Assembly (NCBI RefSeq): GCF_900107965.1
Contig: NZ_FNVU01000010.1
Coordinates: 124,001 to 188,000 of the forward strand
Length of the DNA: 64,000 nucleotides
Direction of reading: 5' to 3'
From: Actinacidiphila yanglinensis
Lineage (GTDB): Bacteria > Actinomycetota > Actinomycetes > Streptomycetales > Streptomycetaceae
In this document: positions 46,496 to 55,718 of the stretch, piece by piece
Layout of the letters: every line of letters starts with the position of its first letter
How positions within the stretch are numbered: position 1 is the first letter of the stretch
Made by a program: the position numbers and the translations under genes
Notes under the pieces: model-generated
What the model was told of the DNA's origin: nothing
The model's database searches: none
Seen by the model: only the letters and a program-made list of their open reading frames with translations

Positions 46496-47303
46496 GCAGG
46501 ACGGCGGTCACGAACGTCCGGTACAGGCGCACCGGGTCGTCGTCGGTGAGGGTCACCACCAGGGGGTCGGCCGGGTCGGGTTCGACGCCGGTGATCCAGG
46601 TGGCCATCTCCGCGAGGTCGGGGTTGCGCATGCGGACGGTGAGCGTCGCGGGCAGCTCGATCGCGGGCAGGGAGGCGGCGGGGAGCGTCCGCACGGCCTG
46701 CTCGGCGGCGGAGCGGATCACCTCCCGGGCGTCCTCGGGGTGCAGGCTGTCGGCGGCGAACCGGGAGACCGACGACTTGACGACGGCGCCGACCGCGTCC
46801 GGGCAGAAGGGGCGCAGCTCGGCCGCGGTGGTGTCGTCGCCGGTGATCAGCACCACCGGGACGCCGTGGCCGAGCGCGACCAGGGCGTTGATCCCGCTCT
46901 CGCCCGCGACCACGCCGTTGAGCCGCACCTCGGCGATCGCCGCCGGGTTGTAGGTGTGCGACAAGGTGGCGGGCGAGGCCGACATGGAGCCGTGGTAGGA
47001 GACGAAGAAGACCGCGTCGAAGGTGTCGTCCAGGCCCTGCATCATGTACAGCGGCTTGTGCCGTCCGGACAGGTAACGGGCCCGGCCGGCCAGCGCGTCC
47101 GGGCGCAGGTTGGACATCGTCGAATGCGAGTCGTTGACGAGGAACGCGGTGGCGCCGCCGGCCGCCGCGCCCTCGATGGCCGCGTTGACCTCGTCCTGGA
47201 GCAGCGTGCGGTAGTACGCGTACTCGGGCTGGCCGTGCCGGCACTGCGACCAGTCGACGACACCGGCGGTGCCCTCCATGTCGGAGGACAGGAAGATCTT
47301 CAC
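46473..47303 (-). CDS. dppA: M55-family D-aminopeptidase DppA
   Basis: 276 residues. KIFLSSDMEGTAGVV holds the zinc ligands of the SxDxEG motif; AFLVNDSHSTMSNLRPD, VFFVSYHGSMSA and GESGINALVALGHGVPVVLITGDD follow the DppA fold, a decameric enzyme releasing N-terminal D-amino acids from peptides. The C-terminal VRMRNPDLAEMATWITGVEP is normal. It follows the Ntn asparaginase gene by 105 nt on the same strand, suggesting turnover of D-amino-acid or isopeptide-containing peptides such as peptidoglycan fragments. Confidence 0.92.
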   Translation of the reverse strand: MKIFLSSDMEGTAGVVDWSQCRHGQPEYAYYRTLLQDEVNAAIEGAAAGGATAFLVNDSHSTMSNLRPDALAGRARYLSGRHKPLYMMQGLDDTFDAVFFVSYHGSMSASPATLSHTYNPAAIAEVRLNGVVAGESGINALVALGHGVPVVLITGDDTTAAELRPFCPDAVGAVVKSSVSRFAADSLHPEDAREVIRSAAEQAVRTLPAASLPAIELPATLTVRMRNPDLAEMATWITGVEPDPADPLVVTLTDDDPVRLYRTFVTAVLLTRGIAE

Positions 47304-47408
47304 AGCGCGCTCCTCACAGCGGACTTCTCACGGCGGACTTCTCACAACAGGCCGGTGGGGCCGTGATTCCGGCACGTACGGCCGCCACGGACCGTACGTG
47401 CCGGCCGG

Positions 47409-48356
47409 TCACAGGACGACCCGCGGGCGGAACTCGGGCTCGGTGGACGCGTCGGTCATCAGGCCGTAGACGCTGCCCTGCTGGCCGGCCGCGCCGCCGT
47501 GCCGCCCGTCGGGGGTCAGCGCGAGGGCGCGCAACTCGGCGCGGAAGTCGTCCGGCAGGGTGGCGGCGTCGGCGAGGGCGTCCCGGCACGCCTCGGCCGG
47601 GTCCTTTCCGGCGGAGATCAGTTCCACGATGGTGCGGGCGGTGCCGCCGCGCATGCTCAGCTCGCCGCGGCCGGTGCAGGCGGCGCCGCCGGCCCGCAGG
47701 TCGCACCAGTTGCCGGCGCCGGGCAGGGCCGAGTCGCCGACCCGGCCCGGGTACTTGTACGGGTAGCCGGAGGTGGACACGCCCACGCACATCTCGCCGG
47801 TTGCGTCCAGGGCGATGATGTTGATGGTGCCCCACGGGCCGTCGTGCGGGGCGAGCCGGCGGATCAGGGCCAGCGCGCTCTCCCGGTAGCGGGTGTCGCC
47901 GTCGGTGGCCGCGGTGTTCTCGCCCTCGACCGACTCGCGGGACTGGGCGACCTGCTTGCGCCACAACTCGCGGGACTCCTCGGTGATCAGATCCGCCGTG
48001 GTGAAGCCGCACTCCTCGGCGAACAGCGCGGCGCCCTCGCCGACCAGCAGGCTGTGCTGGGGCAGCTTCTCCAGCACCGCGCGGGCCACCGATATCGGGT
48101 TCGGGTAGCCCTTCAGCGCGCCCACCGCACCGAACCGCCGGTCCGAACCGATCATCAGAGACGCGTCCAGCTCGACCTCGCCGCGCGCGTTGGGCAGGCC
48201 GGCGGTGCCGACGTAGTGGTCGGCCGGGTTGTCCTCGCAGCGCCGCATCGCGGCCTCCACGGCATCCAGTGCCGAGCCGCCCCGGCGCAGCACCTCCATC
48301 CCGGTCGCCAGCCCCGCCTCGCTGCGTTCACTGCCGATGATCGTCGCTTCCGGCAC
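47409..48356 (-). CDS. Ntn-type asparaginase / N4-(beta-N-acetylglucosaminyl)-L-asparaginase family
   Basis: 315 residues from GTG 48356 with ideal AGTCAGGAGGAAGC. Self-cleaving isoaspartyl peptidase/glycosylasparaginase features are present: GSALDAVEAAMRRCEDNPADHYVGTAGLPNARGEVELDASLMIG, the nucleophile Thr in GPWGTINIIALDATGEMCVGVSTSG, and RVGDSALPGAGNWCD with AACTGRGE. The Asp that usually precedes Thr is Gly here, as in many isoaspartyl peptidases. It would hydrolyse beta-aspartyl or glycosyl-Asn bonds. Cotranscription with dppA is likely. Confidence 0.88.
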   Translation of the reverse strand: MPEATIIGSERSEAGLATGMEVLRRGGSALDAVEAAMRRCEDNPADHYVGTAGLPNARGEVELDASLMIGSDRRFGAVGALKGYPNPISVARAVLEKLPQHSLLVGEGAALFAEECGFTTADLITEESRELWRKQVAQSRESVEGENTAATDGDTRYRESALALIRRLAPHDGPWGTINIIALDATGEMCVGVSTSGYPYKYPGRVGDSALPGAGNWCDLRAGGAACTGRGELSMRGGTARTIVELISAGKDPAEACRDALADAATLPDDFRAELRALALTPDGRHGGAAGQQGSVYGLMTDASTEPEFRPRVVL

Positions 48357-48771
48357 GCTTCCTCCTGACTGTGTCCGCCCCCGCCCTCGTGCTGTCCGGC
48401 CCGTCCGCGCCCGGTCCGCGCCCGGTCCGACCTGCGCCGATGGAGGCGCGGGCAGGTGCCGGCGGGCCGCCGGCGGAGGTGCTGGGCGCAGTCTTGCACC
48501 TGGCCGCCGGGGGAGGGCAAGTGGGGGCCGCGATCCCGCCACGGCCGGGGCCGCAGGGGCGTGGGGGGTGGAAGGGAGCGGCGGCCCCGGGGGACATCGG
48601 GATGACACCGGTGTTCTTGCGTGAGTTCTGTCAAATATTTCGCCTGATGCGCGATCTATTGCGTCTGCGTGAGCGCGTCGTTACGATCCCCGCACCATGC
48701 CGCCGGGCCGGTCCCGATCCGCGCAACAGCCCTGTGGCAACAGGAGTTGACGACCGATCGGAGGAGTCCAG
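48357..48771. promoter_or_regulatory. Divergent promoter region of the GH99-like gene
   Basis: 415 bases without a gene. TTGCGT (48659-48664), a 17-bp spacer and TACGAT (48682-48687) form a good rightward promoter about 80 nt before the GH99-like start. An AT-rich segment with AAATATTT (48633-48640) lies upstream and may be a regulator site. Confidence 0.5.
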
Positions 48772-50463
48772 ATGGGTGTCACACGCAGGGTCTTCCTGCA
48801 GGCCGCGGTGGCCGCCACCGCGACGGGTACCGCCGTTCTCGCGCAGACCGCCACCGCGGCGACCGCGTCCGCGGCCAGCGGCCCGGGCGACGTGGTCGGG
48901 AAGGTGACCGTCGGGTACCAGGGCTGGTTCGCGTGCATCGGCGACGGCGCGCCGATCAACGCGTGGTGGCACTGGAGCGCCAACGCGGGGCAGCCGCCGT
49001 CCCCGTCCAACACCGGCATCGTGGCGTGGCCCGACGTGCGCGACTACGCGAAGACGTACCAGACCGGCTACGCGGCGCTCGGCAACGGCCAGCCGGCCAC
49101 GCTGTTCTCGTCGTACGACCAGCAGACCGTCGACACGCACTTCCTCTGGCTCCAGCAGAACGGCATCGACGTCGCCGCGCTGCAGCGCTTCAACCCCAAC
49201 GGCAGCGAGGGCCCGACCCGCGACGCCATGGCGGCGAAGGTGCGCAGCTCCGCCGAGAAGTACGGGCGGAAGTTCTACATCATGTACGACGTCTCGGACT
49301 GGACGAACATGCAGTCGGAGATCAAGACCGACTGGACCAGCAAGATGCACGCCCACACCGCCAGTTCGGCCTACGCCGTGCAGAACGGCAAGCCGGTGGT
49401 GTGCATCTGGGGCTTCGGCTTCAACGACAACCAGCGCCCGTTCGCCGCCGACGCCTGCCTGGACGTGGTCAACTGGTTCAAGTCCCAGGGGTGTTACGTG
49501 ATCGGCGGGGTGCCCACCTGGTGGCGCACCGGCGACCGCGACTCGCGCCCGGGCTTCTCGGACGTCTACCACGCCTTCCACATGCTCTCGCCGTGGATGG
49601 TGGGCCGGATCGGGAACGTCGCGGACGCGGACAACTTCTACAACGTGGCGACGGTGCCCGACCTGGCGGAGTGCGCCACGTACGGCATCGACTACCAGCC
49701 GTGCGTGCTGCCGGGCGCGGTGACGCTGCGGCAGCGCGCCCACGGGGACTTCATGTGGCGGCAGTTCTACAACATGGTCCGGGCCGGCGTGCAGAGCGTC
49801 TACATCTCGATGTTCGACGAGTTCAACGAGGGCAACCAGATCGCCAAGACCGCGGAGTCGCAGGCGTGGGTGCCCACCAACTCGGGATTCCTGGCGCTCG
49901 ACGAGGACGGCACGGCCTGCTCGTCGGACTACTACCTGCGGCTGACCGGCGACGGCGGGCGCATGCTCAAGGGCCAGCTCGCCCTCACCGCGACCCGCCC
50001 GACCCAGCCCGTGGTGGGCGGGAGCACCACCCCGCCCCCGACCGGGAACCTCGCGCTGCACCGGTCGACGTCGGAGAGCAGCCACACCCAGTCCTACGCC
50101 TCGACCAACGCCACCGACGGGGACGCCAGTTCCTACTGGGAGTCGGCCAACAACGCCTTCCCGCAGTGGATCCAGGTCGACCTGGGCGCCGCCACCACGG
50201 TCAAGCGCCTCGTGCTCGACCTGCCGCCCGCCACCGCCTGGGGCGCCCGTACCCAGACGCTGTCCGTGCAGGGCAGCACCGACGGCGGCAGCTTCACCCA
50301 GCTCGCCGCCTCCGCGGGCCACACCTTCGACCCGGCAACCGGCAACACCGCGACCGTCACCCTCCCGGCCGCGGTCACCACCCGCTACGTGCGGCTGACC
50401 TTCACCGCCAACACCGGCTGGCCGGCCGGGCAGCTCTCCGAGCTGCAGGTGTTCGCCACCTGA
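48772..50463 (+). CDS. TAT-exported GH99/GH71-like glycosidase with C-terminal CBM32 (F5/8C) domain
   Basis: 563 residues from ATG 48772 (CGGAGGAGTCCAG). TRRVFLQAAVAATATG is a twin-arginine signal. The catalytic part begins VTVGYQGWFACIGDG and contains FSSYDQQTVDTHFLWLQQNGIDVAALQRF and YISMFDEFNEGNQIAKT, features of the GH99/GH71-like family acting on alpha-mannan or alpha-glucan. After a Pro/Thr linker, residues 420-563 form a discoidin domain (NLALHRSTSESSHTQSYAST, SYWESANNAFPQWIQVDLG, TRYVRLTF). The exact glycan is uncertain; the neighbouring alpha-mannosidase favours mannan. Confidence 0.87.
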   Translation: MGVTRRVFLQAAVAATATGTAVLAQTATAATASAASGPGDVVGKVTVGYQGWFACIGDGAPINAWWHWSANAGQPPSPSNTGIVAWPDVRDYAKTYQTGYAALGNGQPATLFSSYDQQTVDTHFLWLQQNGIDVAALQRFNPNGSEGPTRDAMAAKVRSSAEKYGRKFYIMYDVSDWTNMQSEIKTDWTSKMHAHTASSAYAVQNGKPVVCIWGFGFNDNQRPFAADACLDVVNWFKSQGCYVIGGVPTWWRTGDRDSRPGFSDVYHAFHMLSPWMVGRIGNVADADNFYNVATVPDLAECATYGIDYQPCVLPGAVTLRQRAHGDFMWRQFYNMVRAGVQSVYISMFDEFNEGNQIAKTAESQAWVPTNSGFLALDEDGTACSSDYYLRLTGDGGRMLKGQLALTATRPTQPVVGGSTTPPPTGNLALHRSTSESSHTQSYASTNATDGDASSYWESANNAFPQWIQVDLGAATTVKRLVLDLPPATAWGARTQTLSVQGSTDGGSFTQLAASAGHTFDPATGNTATVTLPAAVTTRYVRLTFTANTGWPAGQLSELQVFAT

Positions 50464-50476
50464 CCGGCCCGACCGC

Positions 50477-50511
50477 TCGGGCGGGCGCCCCCTGGCAGCG
50501 CGCCCGCCCGA
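50477..50511. terminator. Bidirectional terminator between convergent glycosidase genes
   Basis: TCGGGCGGGCG (50477-50487) pairs perfectly with CGCCCGCCCGA (50501-50511) around a 13-nt loop, 14 nt after one stop and 22 nt from the other. Confidence 0.8.
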
Positions 50512-50532
50512 ACCGCCTCCGGCCGGGCCCGC

Positions 50533-52899
50533 TCAGCGACCGGCCGGAGGCGCCCACTTCGGGTCGCTGCCCCAGCTCGTGTTCGGAACCGGCCCCATCT
50601 CCAGGGTGAGCCGGCCGCCGGCGGTGATCTCCTCGTGGCGCAGCCAGGCGCGGTGCAGCGGGCGGCCGTTGAGCCGGGCGGACTGCACGTAGAGGTTGGT
50701 GGTGGAGTTGTTCCGGGCCTCGATCGTGAACCGGGTGCCGCGGCTGGTGGTGTAGGCGACCTCGTCGAACAGCGGGCTGCCCAGGGCGTAGACGCCGCTC
50801 GCCGGGGCGACCGGGTAGAAGCCCGACGCGGCCAGGACGTACCAGGCGGACATCTGCCCGCAGTCGTCGTTGCCCGCCAGGCCCGCGGGGCCGGTGCCGT
50901 AGGCGTACTCGCACACATAGCGCGACCACTTCTGGGTCAGCCAGGGCGCGCCGGTGTGGACGAACATGAAGGCCATCTGGTGCACCGGCTCGTTGGAGTG
51001 GTTGTACGTGTCGTTCCACTTCATCATCACGTCCGGCGGGGTCTGCTCGAACATCGCGTTCAGCCGGGTGTTGAACGCCTCCCGGCCGCCGAGGAGTTCG
51101 GCCAGCCCCTCGACGTCGTGCGGCACGAACCAGCCCTGCTGCTCCGGGTTGGACTCCACGCAGCCGTCCTGGTCGCTCATCCAGCTGCCGTCGGCGTTCC
51201 GGCCCCGGAACCAGCCGGCGTCCGGGTCGAAGACGTTGCGGTAGTTCTGCGACGTGCGGTGCAGGGCCCGCGCGTCGGCGTGGTGGCCGGTGGCCTCGGC
51301 GAACCGGGCCAGGGCGTAGTCGGAGTAGCTGTTCTCCAGGGTCTTGGACAGGCTCGTGTCGACGCAGTACCCGAGCGTGGTCCAGTTCTCGAAGTCGTTG
51401 CGGTTGGACAACTCCGCTGGACCCAGGGCGACATCGCGGCAGTAGCGGTACGCCTTGCCGGCGTCGAAGCCGCGCACGCCCTTCAGGTACGCCTCGGCGA
51501 TCACGTTGACCGCGGGGTCGCCGACCATCGTGTCGGTGTCGGTGCCCAGCAGTTCCCAGCGGGCCAGTCCCTTGACCGCGCCCGTGTCGGTGAGCGCCAG
51601 CAGGGTGTTGATCTCGTCGGCGACGATCCGCTCGTCGATGATGGTCAGCAGCGGGAACTGGGCGCGGAAGACGTCCCAGCCGCTGAAGACGGTGCGCTGG
51701 GTGAACGGGTCGTGCCGGATCGGGCCGTTGCCGAACCGGGACGACCCGTCGGCGTCGCTGGAGGTCCGCGGGTCGATCATGGTGTGGTAGAGCGCGGAGT
51801 AGAAGATCTCCCGCTGCTCGTCGGTGCCGCCGGTCGCCCGCACCTTGCCGACCGCCTCGGACCAGGCGTCGCGGGCGTCGGCGCGGGCCCGGTCGAAGTC
51901 CCAACCGGGCAGGCTGTCGGCGAGGTTGCCGCGGGCGCCCTCGATGCTGGTGAACGAGATCCCGGCCTTGGCGAGCACCTGCTGCCCCGCCGTCACGGGG
52001 AACTCCACGAAGAACCCCGCGCTGTCGCTCGCACTGCTCTGCTCCCGGGCCTGCCGGGAGACGGTGTCGCCGTCCCAGGTCCCGAAGGTCTCGATCGGCA
52101 GCGCGAAGCGCATCGAGAAGTAGACCGTGTACGACGGGCCGTTGCCGCAGATCCAGCCGCCGCCGGAGCGGTCGGCGGTCATCGAGCCCTCCACGGTGTG
52201 CGGGTCGGTGAGCCGCAGGTCCTGGGTGACGGTGTGCGAGCCGTCGAAGCCGATCCGGCGGGAGAGGTCCACCTTGAGCCGGCCGGTGCCCGCGTCGTGG
52301 AAGGTGCAGCGCAGCAGTCCGGCCCGCTCGGCCGCGGTCAGCTCCACCCGCACGCCGTAGCGGTCGAGTTCGACGCTGTAGTAGCCGGCCTCGGCGGTCT
52401 CCGTGCTCTTGTCGAACGGGCTCTTGGCGGCGTCGCGGCCGGTCACCAGCTCGCCGGTCTGCGGCTGCACCTGGAGCTGGCCCAGGTCGCCGTAGCAGCC
52501 GATGCCGCTCAGGTGCAGGAAGCTGAAGCCCTCGATCGTCGTCATGTCGGCGGAGTAGCCACTGCCGTTGTCACCGCCGCTGACGGTGTCCGGGCTGAGC
52601 TGCACCAGGCCGTAGGGCACCACCGCGCCGGGGAAGGTCTTGCCGCACGCGGTGTCCGGCGAGGTGGTCAGCGCGCCGGTCAGCGGGTTGATCCAGTCCA
52701 CCGCGGCCTTCCCACCCGTGCCGGTCCCGCCCGCACCGGTGGTCCCGGGTGTCCCGGCCGTGCCGGCCGCCGCGGCGGGTGCGGCCCCGGCGGGAGCCGC
52801 CACCGCGGGCGCCGCGCCGCCCAGCGCGGCCAGCGCCGCCGCGCCGCCACCGGCGATGAGGAAGCCTCTCCTGCTGAACGCGTCACCGTGCTCCGTCAT
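50533..52899 (-). CDS. TAT-exported GH92 alpha-mannosidase
   Basis: 788 residues from ATG 52899 (GGAGGATCACGCCC). SRRGFLIAGGGAAALAALGG is a twin-arginine signal; an Ala/Gly/Thr-rich stretch follows. The N-terminal beta-sandwich starts WINPLTGALTTSPDTACGKTFPGA; the (alpha/alpha)6 barrel shows LYHTMIDPR, FSGWDVFRAQFPLLTII, GNDDCGQMSAWYVLAASGFYPV and YALGSPLFDEV, all diagnostic of calcium-dependent GH92 exo-alpha-mannosidases. It would release mannose from fungal or yeast mannoproteins or N-glycans. It is divergent from GH95. Confidence 0.95.
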   Translation of the reverse strand: MTEHGDAFSRRGFLIAGGGAAALAALGGAAPAVAAPAGAAPAAAAGTAGTPGTTGAGGTGTGGKAAVDWINPLTGALTTSPDTACGKTFPGAVVPYGLVQLSPDTVSGGDNGSGYSADMTTIEGFSFLHLSGIGCYGDLGQLQVQPQTGELVTGRDAAKSPFDKSTETAEAGYYSVELDRYGVRVELTAAERAGLLRCTFHDAGTGRLKVDLSRRIGFDGSHTVTQDLRLTDPHTVEGSMTADRSGGGWICGNGPSYTVYFSMRFALPIETFGTWDGDTVSRQAREQSSASDSAGFFVEFPVTAGQQVLAKAGISFTSIEGARGNLADSLPGWDFDRARADARDAWSEAVGKVRATGGTDEQREIFYSALYHTMIDPRTSSDADGSSRFGNGPIRHDPFTQRTVFSGWDVFRAQFPLLTIIDERIVADEINTLLALTDTGAVKGLARWELLGTDTDTMVGDPAVNVIAEAYLKGVRGFDAGKAYRYCRDVALGPAELSNRNDFENWTTLGYCVDTSLSKTLENSYSDYALARFAEATGHHADARALHRTSQNYRNVFDPDAGWFRGRNADGSWMSDQDGCVESNPEQQGWFVPHDVEGLAELLGGREAFNTRLNAMFEQTPPDVMMKWNDTYNHSNEPVHQMAFMFVHTGAPWLTQKWSRYVCEYAYGTGPAGLAGNDDCGQMSAWYVLAASGFYPVAPASGVYALGSPLFDEVAYTTSRGTRFTIEARNNSTTNLYVQSARLNGRPLHRAWLRHEEITAGGRLTLEMGPVPNTSWGSDPKWAPPAGR

Positions 52900-52966
52900 G
52901 GGCGTGATCCTCCATACATCGGATGTCCCGTGGGGCCTTGAAGCCATCGGACTGCCGTCAGAACCC

Positions 52967-53014
52967 TTGAATGAAATAATTCGTAGTTTTATGTTGCTCC
53001 TGCGTCTCTGGCAA
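52967..53014. promoter_or_regulatory. Overlapping divergent promoters of the GH92 and GH95 genes
   Basis: Rightward: TTGAAT (52967-52972), 17-bp spacer, TATGTT (52990-52995). Leftward: TTGCCA (complement of 53009-53014), 17-bp spacer, TAAAAC (complement of 52986-52991). The two -10 boxes overlap, so the genes share control. A GAAT/ATTC inverted pair (52969-52982) lies in the middle. Confidence 0.55.
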
Positions 53015-53056
53015 GTCCCTGATGCGACAAGGAACACCACAGGAGGAACAGCCCTC

Positions 53057-55471
53057 ATGACCGCCCCTCAGACCGGCCCCGCTCAGCGTCCCAGTCGTCG
53101 GAGCTTTCTCGCTCTCGCCGGTGCCGGGACCGCCGGTTCCCTTGCCGCCTTCGCCGGGCTGCCGGCCTTCACCGCCGCCGCGGCGGAGCCCGACCGCCCG
53201 GCCGCCGACCCCCGCACGGACCAGGCCGCGGCCGTGCGCCTGTGGTACACCGCTCCCGCGTCGGCGGACGCGATGATCCAGCAGGGCCTGCCGGTCGGCA
53301 ACGGGCGGATCGGCGCCCTCGTCAGCGGCGACCCCGCCGCCGAGGCGCTGTACGTCACCGACAGCACGCTGTGGACCGGCACCCTCAACGACGTCCTCGA
53401 CGACGACGGCCAGTTCCCCTACGAGCGGGTCGAGTTCGGCTCCCTCACCCAACTCGCCCACGTCGGCGTGGAGATCCCCGCCCACACCAGCGACACGGTG
53501 ACCGGCTACCGCCGCACCCTCGACCTCAGCAACGGCCTGGTCACCGCCACGTACAAGCAGGGCGGTGCCACGTACACCCGCGAGGTCTACGCCAGCCACC
53601 CCGACGACGCGATCGTGCTGCACCTGTCCGCATCCGGTCACGGCAGCCACACCGGCCGCATCACCCTGGCCGGCACTCACGGCGAGACCGCGGCCGGCGA
53701 CGCCTCCGACGGCACCCTGTCCTTCGCCGCCGCCTTCGACAACGACCTGCGCTACGCCGCCGCCGTCACCGCCACCAGCAGCACCGGGACCATCGACGTC
53801 ACCGCCACCGCCATCGAGTTCACCGGGTGCACCGACCTGACCGTGGTCTTCAGCGGCGGCACCGACTACGCCCCCGACCCCGACCGCGGCTACCGCGCTC
53901 CCTCGCTCGACCCGCTGGCCCTGGCCAGGACCAAGGCCCGCGCCGCCGCCCGGCACAGCCCCGCCGCCCTGCGCGGCACCCATGTCGCCGACTACCGGCG
54001 GCTGTTCGACGCGATGACCCTGTCGCTGGGCAGCTCCAGCGAGCAGCAGAGGCAGGCCGACACCTGGACCCGGCTGCAGGCGCGAGCCCAGGACGGCGCC
54101 GCGCCCGACCCGGAACTGGAGGCGTCCTACCTGCAGTTCGGCCGCTACCTGATGATCTGCGGCTCGCGCGACAGCGTCCCGATGGGCCTGCAGTCGCTGT
54201 GGCTGGACGGCAACGACCCGGACTGGATGGGCGACTACCACACCGACATCAACGTCCAGATGAACTACTGGATGGCCGACCGCACCGCCCTGCCGGGCTG
54301 CTTCGACGCCTTCACCGACTACTGCCTGGCGCAGCTCCCCTCCTGGGAGAAGAACACCCTCAAGCTCTTCAACGACCCCCGCAACCGCTTCCGCAACTCC
54401 TCCGGCAAGGTGGCCGGCTGGGCCGTCGCCTTCTCCACCAACATCCACGGCGGCTCCGGCTGGTGGTGGCACCCGGCGGCCAACGCCTGGCTCTCCAACA
54501 CCCTGTTCGCGCACTACGAGTACACGCAGGACGCCCGCACGCTCGCGCGGATCTACCCGCTGCTGAAGGGCGCCTGCGAGTTCTGGCAGGCACGCCTGGT
54601 GTCGATGACCGTCACCGACCCCGCCACCGGGAATGCCCGCGAGGTGCTCGTCGACGACAAGGACTGGTCGCCCGAGCAGGGCCCGCAGGACGCCCTGGGC
54701 AACACCTACTCCCAGGAACTGGTGTGGGCGCTGTTCGGCAACTTCCGCACCGCGGCGGCCGCGCTCGGCAAGGACGCCGATCTCGCCCGCACCCTCGGGG
54801 ACCTGCGCGACCGGCTCTACCTCCCGCAGATCAGCCCCACCAGCGGCTGGCTGGAGGAGTGGATGTCGCCGGACAACCTCGGCGAGGACCAGCACCGGCA
54901 CCTGTCGCCGCTGATCGGGTTCTTCCCCGGCGACCGCATCACCCTCGACTCCTCGCCCGCCGACCTGGTCACCGCCGTCCGCACCCTGCTCACCGCGCGC
55001 GGCATGAACAGCTACGGCTGGGCCAACGCCTGGCGCGCGCTGTGCTGGGCGCGGCTGCACGACGCGGAGAAGGCGTACCAGCTGGTCACCACCAACCTGC
55101 GCCCGTCCACCAGCAACAGCAACGGCTCCGCGCTCAACCTCTTCGACATCTACCAGGTCGAGGAGAACCGCAGCATCTTCCAGATCGACGCCAACTTCGG
55201 CACGCCGTCGGCGATGGTGGAGATGCTGGTCTACTCCCGGCCCGGCCGGATCGAGCTGCTGCCCGCGCTCCCGGCCGCCTGGGCGGACAGCGGCAGCATC
55301 ACCGGGGTCGGCGCCCGCGGCGGCTTCACCGTCGACCTGTCCTGGCGGGACGGGCGGGTGCGGGAGGCCGTGGTCCGCAGCGTCGGCGGCCGCAGCACCC
55401 AGGTCGTGGCCGGCGGCTCGGTCCGCACGGTGCGCACCGAGCCCGGCGGGAAGGTGACCCTGCGGTTCTGA
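53057..55471 (+). CDS. TAT-exported GH95 alpha-L-fucosidase
   Basis: 804 residues from ATG 53057 (AGGAGGAACAGCCCTC). PSRRSFLALAGAGTAGSLAA is a twin-arginine signal. The GH95 N-domain opens LWYTAPASADAMIQQGLPVGNGRIGALVSG. The barrel contains GLQSLWLDG, DYHTDINVQMNYWMAD (the catalytic Asn pair), DWSPEQGPQDALGNTYSQELVWALF (general-acid Glu) and IFQIDANFGTPSAMVEML (the Asp). It would remove alpha-1,2-fucose (or L-galactose) by inversion. With GH92 it would trim fucosylated, mannose-containing glycans outside the cell. Confidence 0.95.
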   Translation: MTAPQTGPAQRPSRRSFLALAGAGTAGSLAAFAGLPAFTAAAAEPDRPAADPRTDQAAAVRLWYTAPASADAMIQQGLPVGNGRIGALVSGDPAAEALYVTDSTLWTGTLNDVLDDDGQFPYERVEFGSLTQLAHVGVEIPAHTSDTVTGYRRTLDLSNGLVTATYKQGGATYTREVYASHPDDAIVLHLSASGHGSHTGRITLAGTHGETAAGDASDGTLSFAAAFDNDLRYAAAVTATSSTGTIDVTATAIEFTGCTDLTVVFSGGTDYAPDPDRGYRAPSLDPLALARTKARAAARHSPAALRGTHVADYRRLFDAMTLSLGSSSEQQRQADTWTRLQARAQDGAAPDPELEASYLQFGRYLMICGSRDSVPMGLQSLWLDGNDPDWMGDYHTDINVQMNYWMADRTALPGCFDAFTDYCLAQLPSWEKNTLKLFNDPRNRFRNSSGKVAGWAVAFSTNIHGGSGWWWHPAANAWLSNTLFAHYEYTQDARTLARIYPLLKGACEFWQARLVSMTVTDPATGNAREVLVDDKDWSPEQGPQDALGNTYSQELVWALFGNFRTAAAALGKDADLARTLGDLRDRLYLPQISPTSGWLEEWMSPDNLGEDQHRHLSPLIGFFPGDRITLDSSPADLVTAVRTLLTARGMNSYGWANAWRALCWARLHDAEKAYQLVTTNLRPSTSNSNGSALNLFDIYQVEENRSIFQIDANFGTPSAMVEMLVYSRPGRIELLPALPAAWADSGSITGVGARGGFTVDLSWRDGRVREAVVRSVGGRSTQVVAGGSVRTVRTEPGGKVTLRF

Positions 55472-55490
55472 GCGCGCGGGTCGCCCCGGG

Positions 55491-55718
55491 TCAGCTCTTG
55501 CCGATGACCGCGAACATCAGCCACAGGAAGAACACCAGGAAGTGCGCGACCGCGACGTACACCAGGACCCGCAGCACCACCGCGCGTTCCTTGTACTTCT
55601 CGCTCCTGTGGGTGTCCGGCAGGACGACCAGCAGCGGTACGGCCTCCGCCTCGGTGCCCTGGGCGGGGGACGGGTCGGGCTGCGGGTGGGCGGTGTCCTG
55701 GGTGGCGTGCGTGGTCAT
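55491..55718 (-). CDS. Small single-span membrane protein (DUF6126-like)
   Basis: 75 residues from ATG 55718 (GAGGAGGCCGTTC). An acidic Pro/Thr-rich N-terminus, then EKYKERAVVLRVLVYVAVAHFLVFFLWLMFAVIGKS, a single membrane helix flanked by basic residues. It resembles DUF6126, small proteins often found behind XRE-cupin regulators in Streptomyces. Its start overlaps the regulator's stop in ATGA, so the two are coupled. Function unknown. Confidence 0.75.
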   Translation of the reverse strand: MTTHATQDTAHPQPDPSPAQGTEAEAVPLLVVLPDTHRSEKYKERAVVLRVLVYVAVAHFLVFFLWLMFAVIGKS

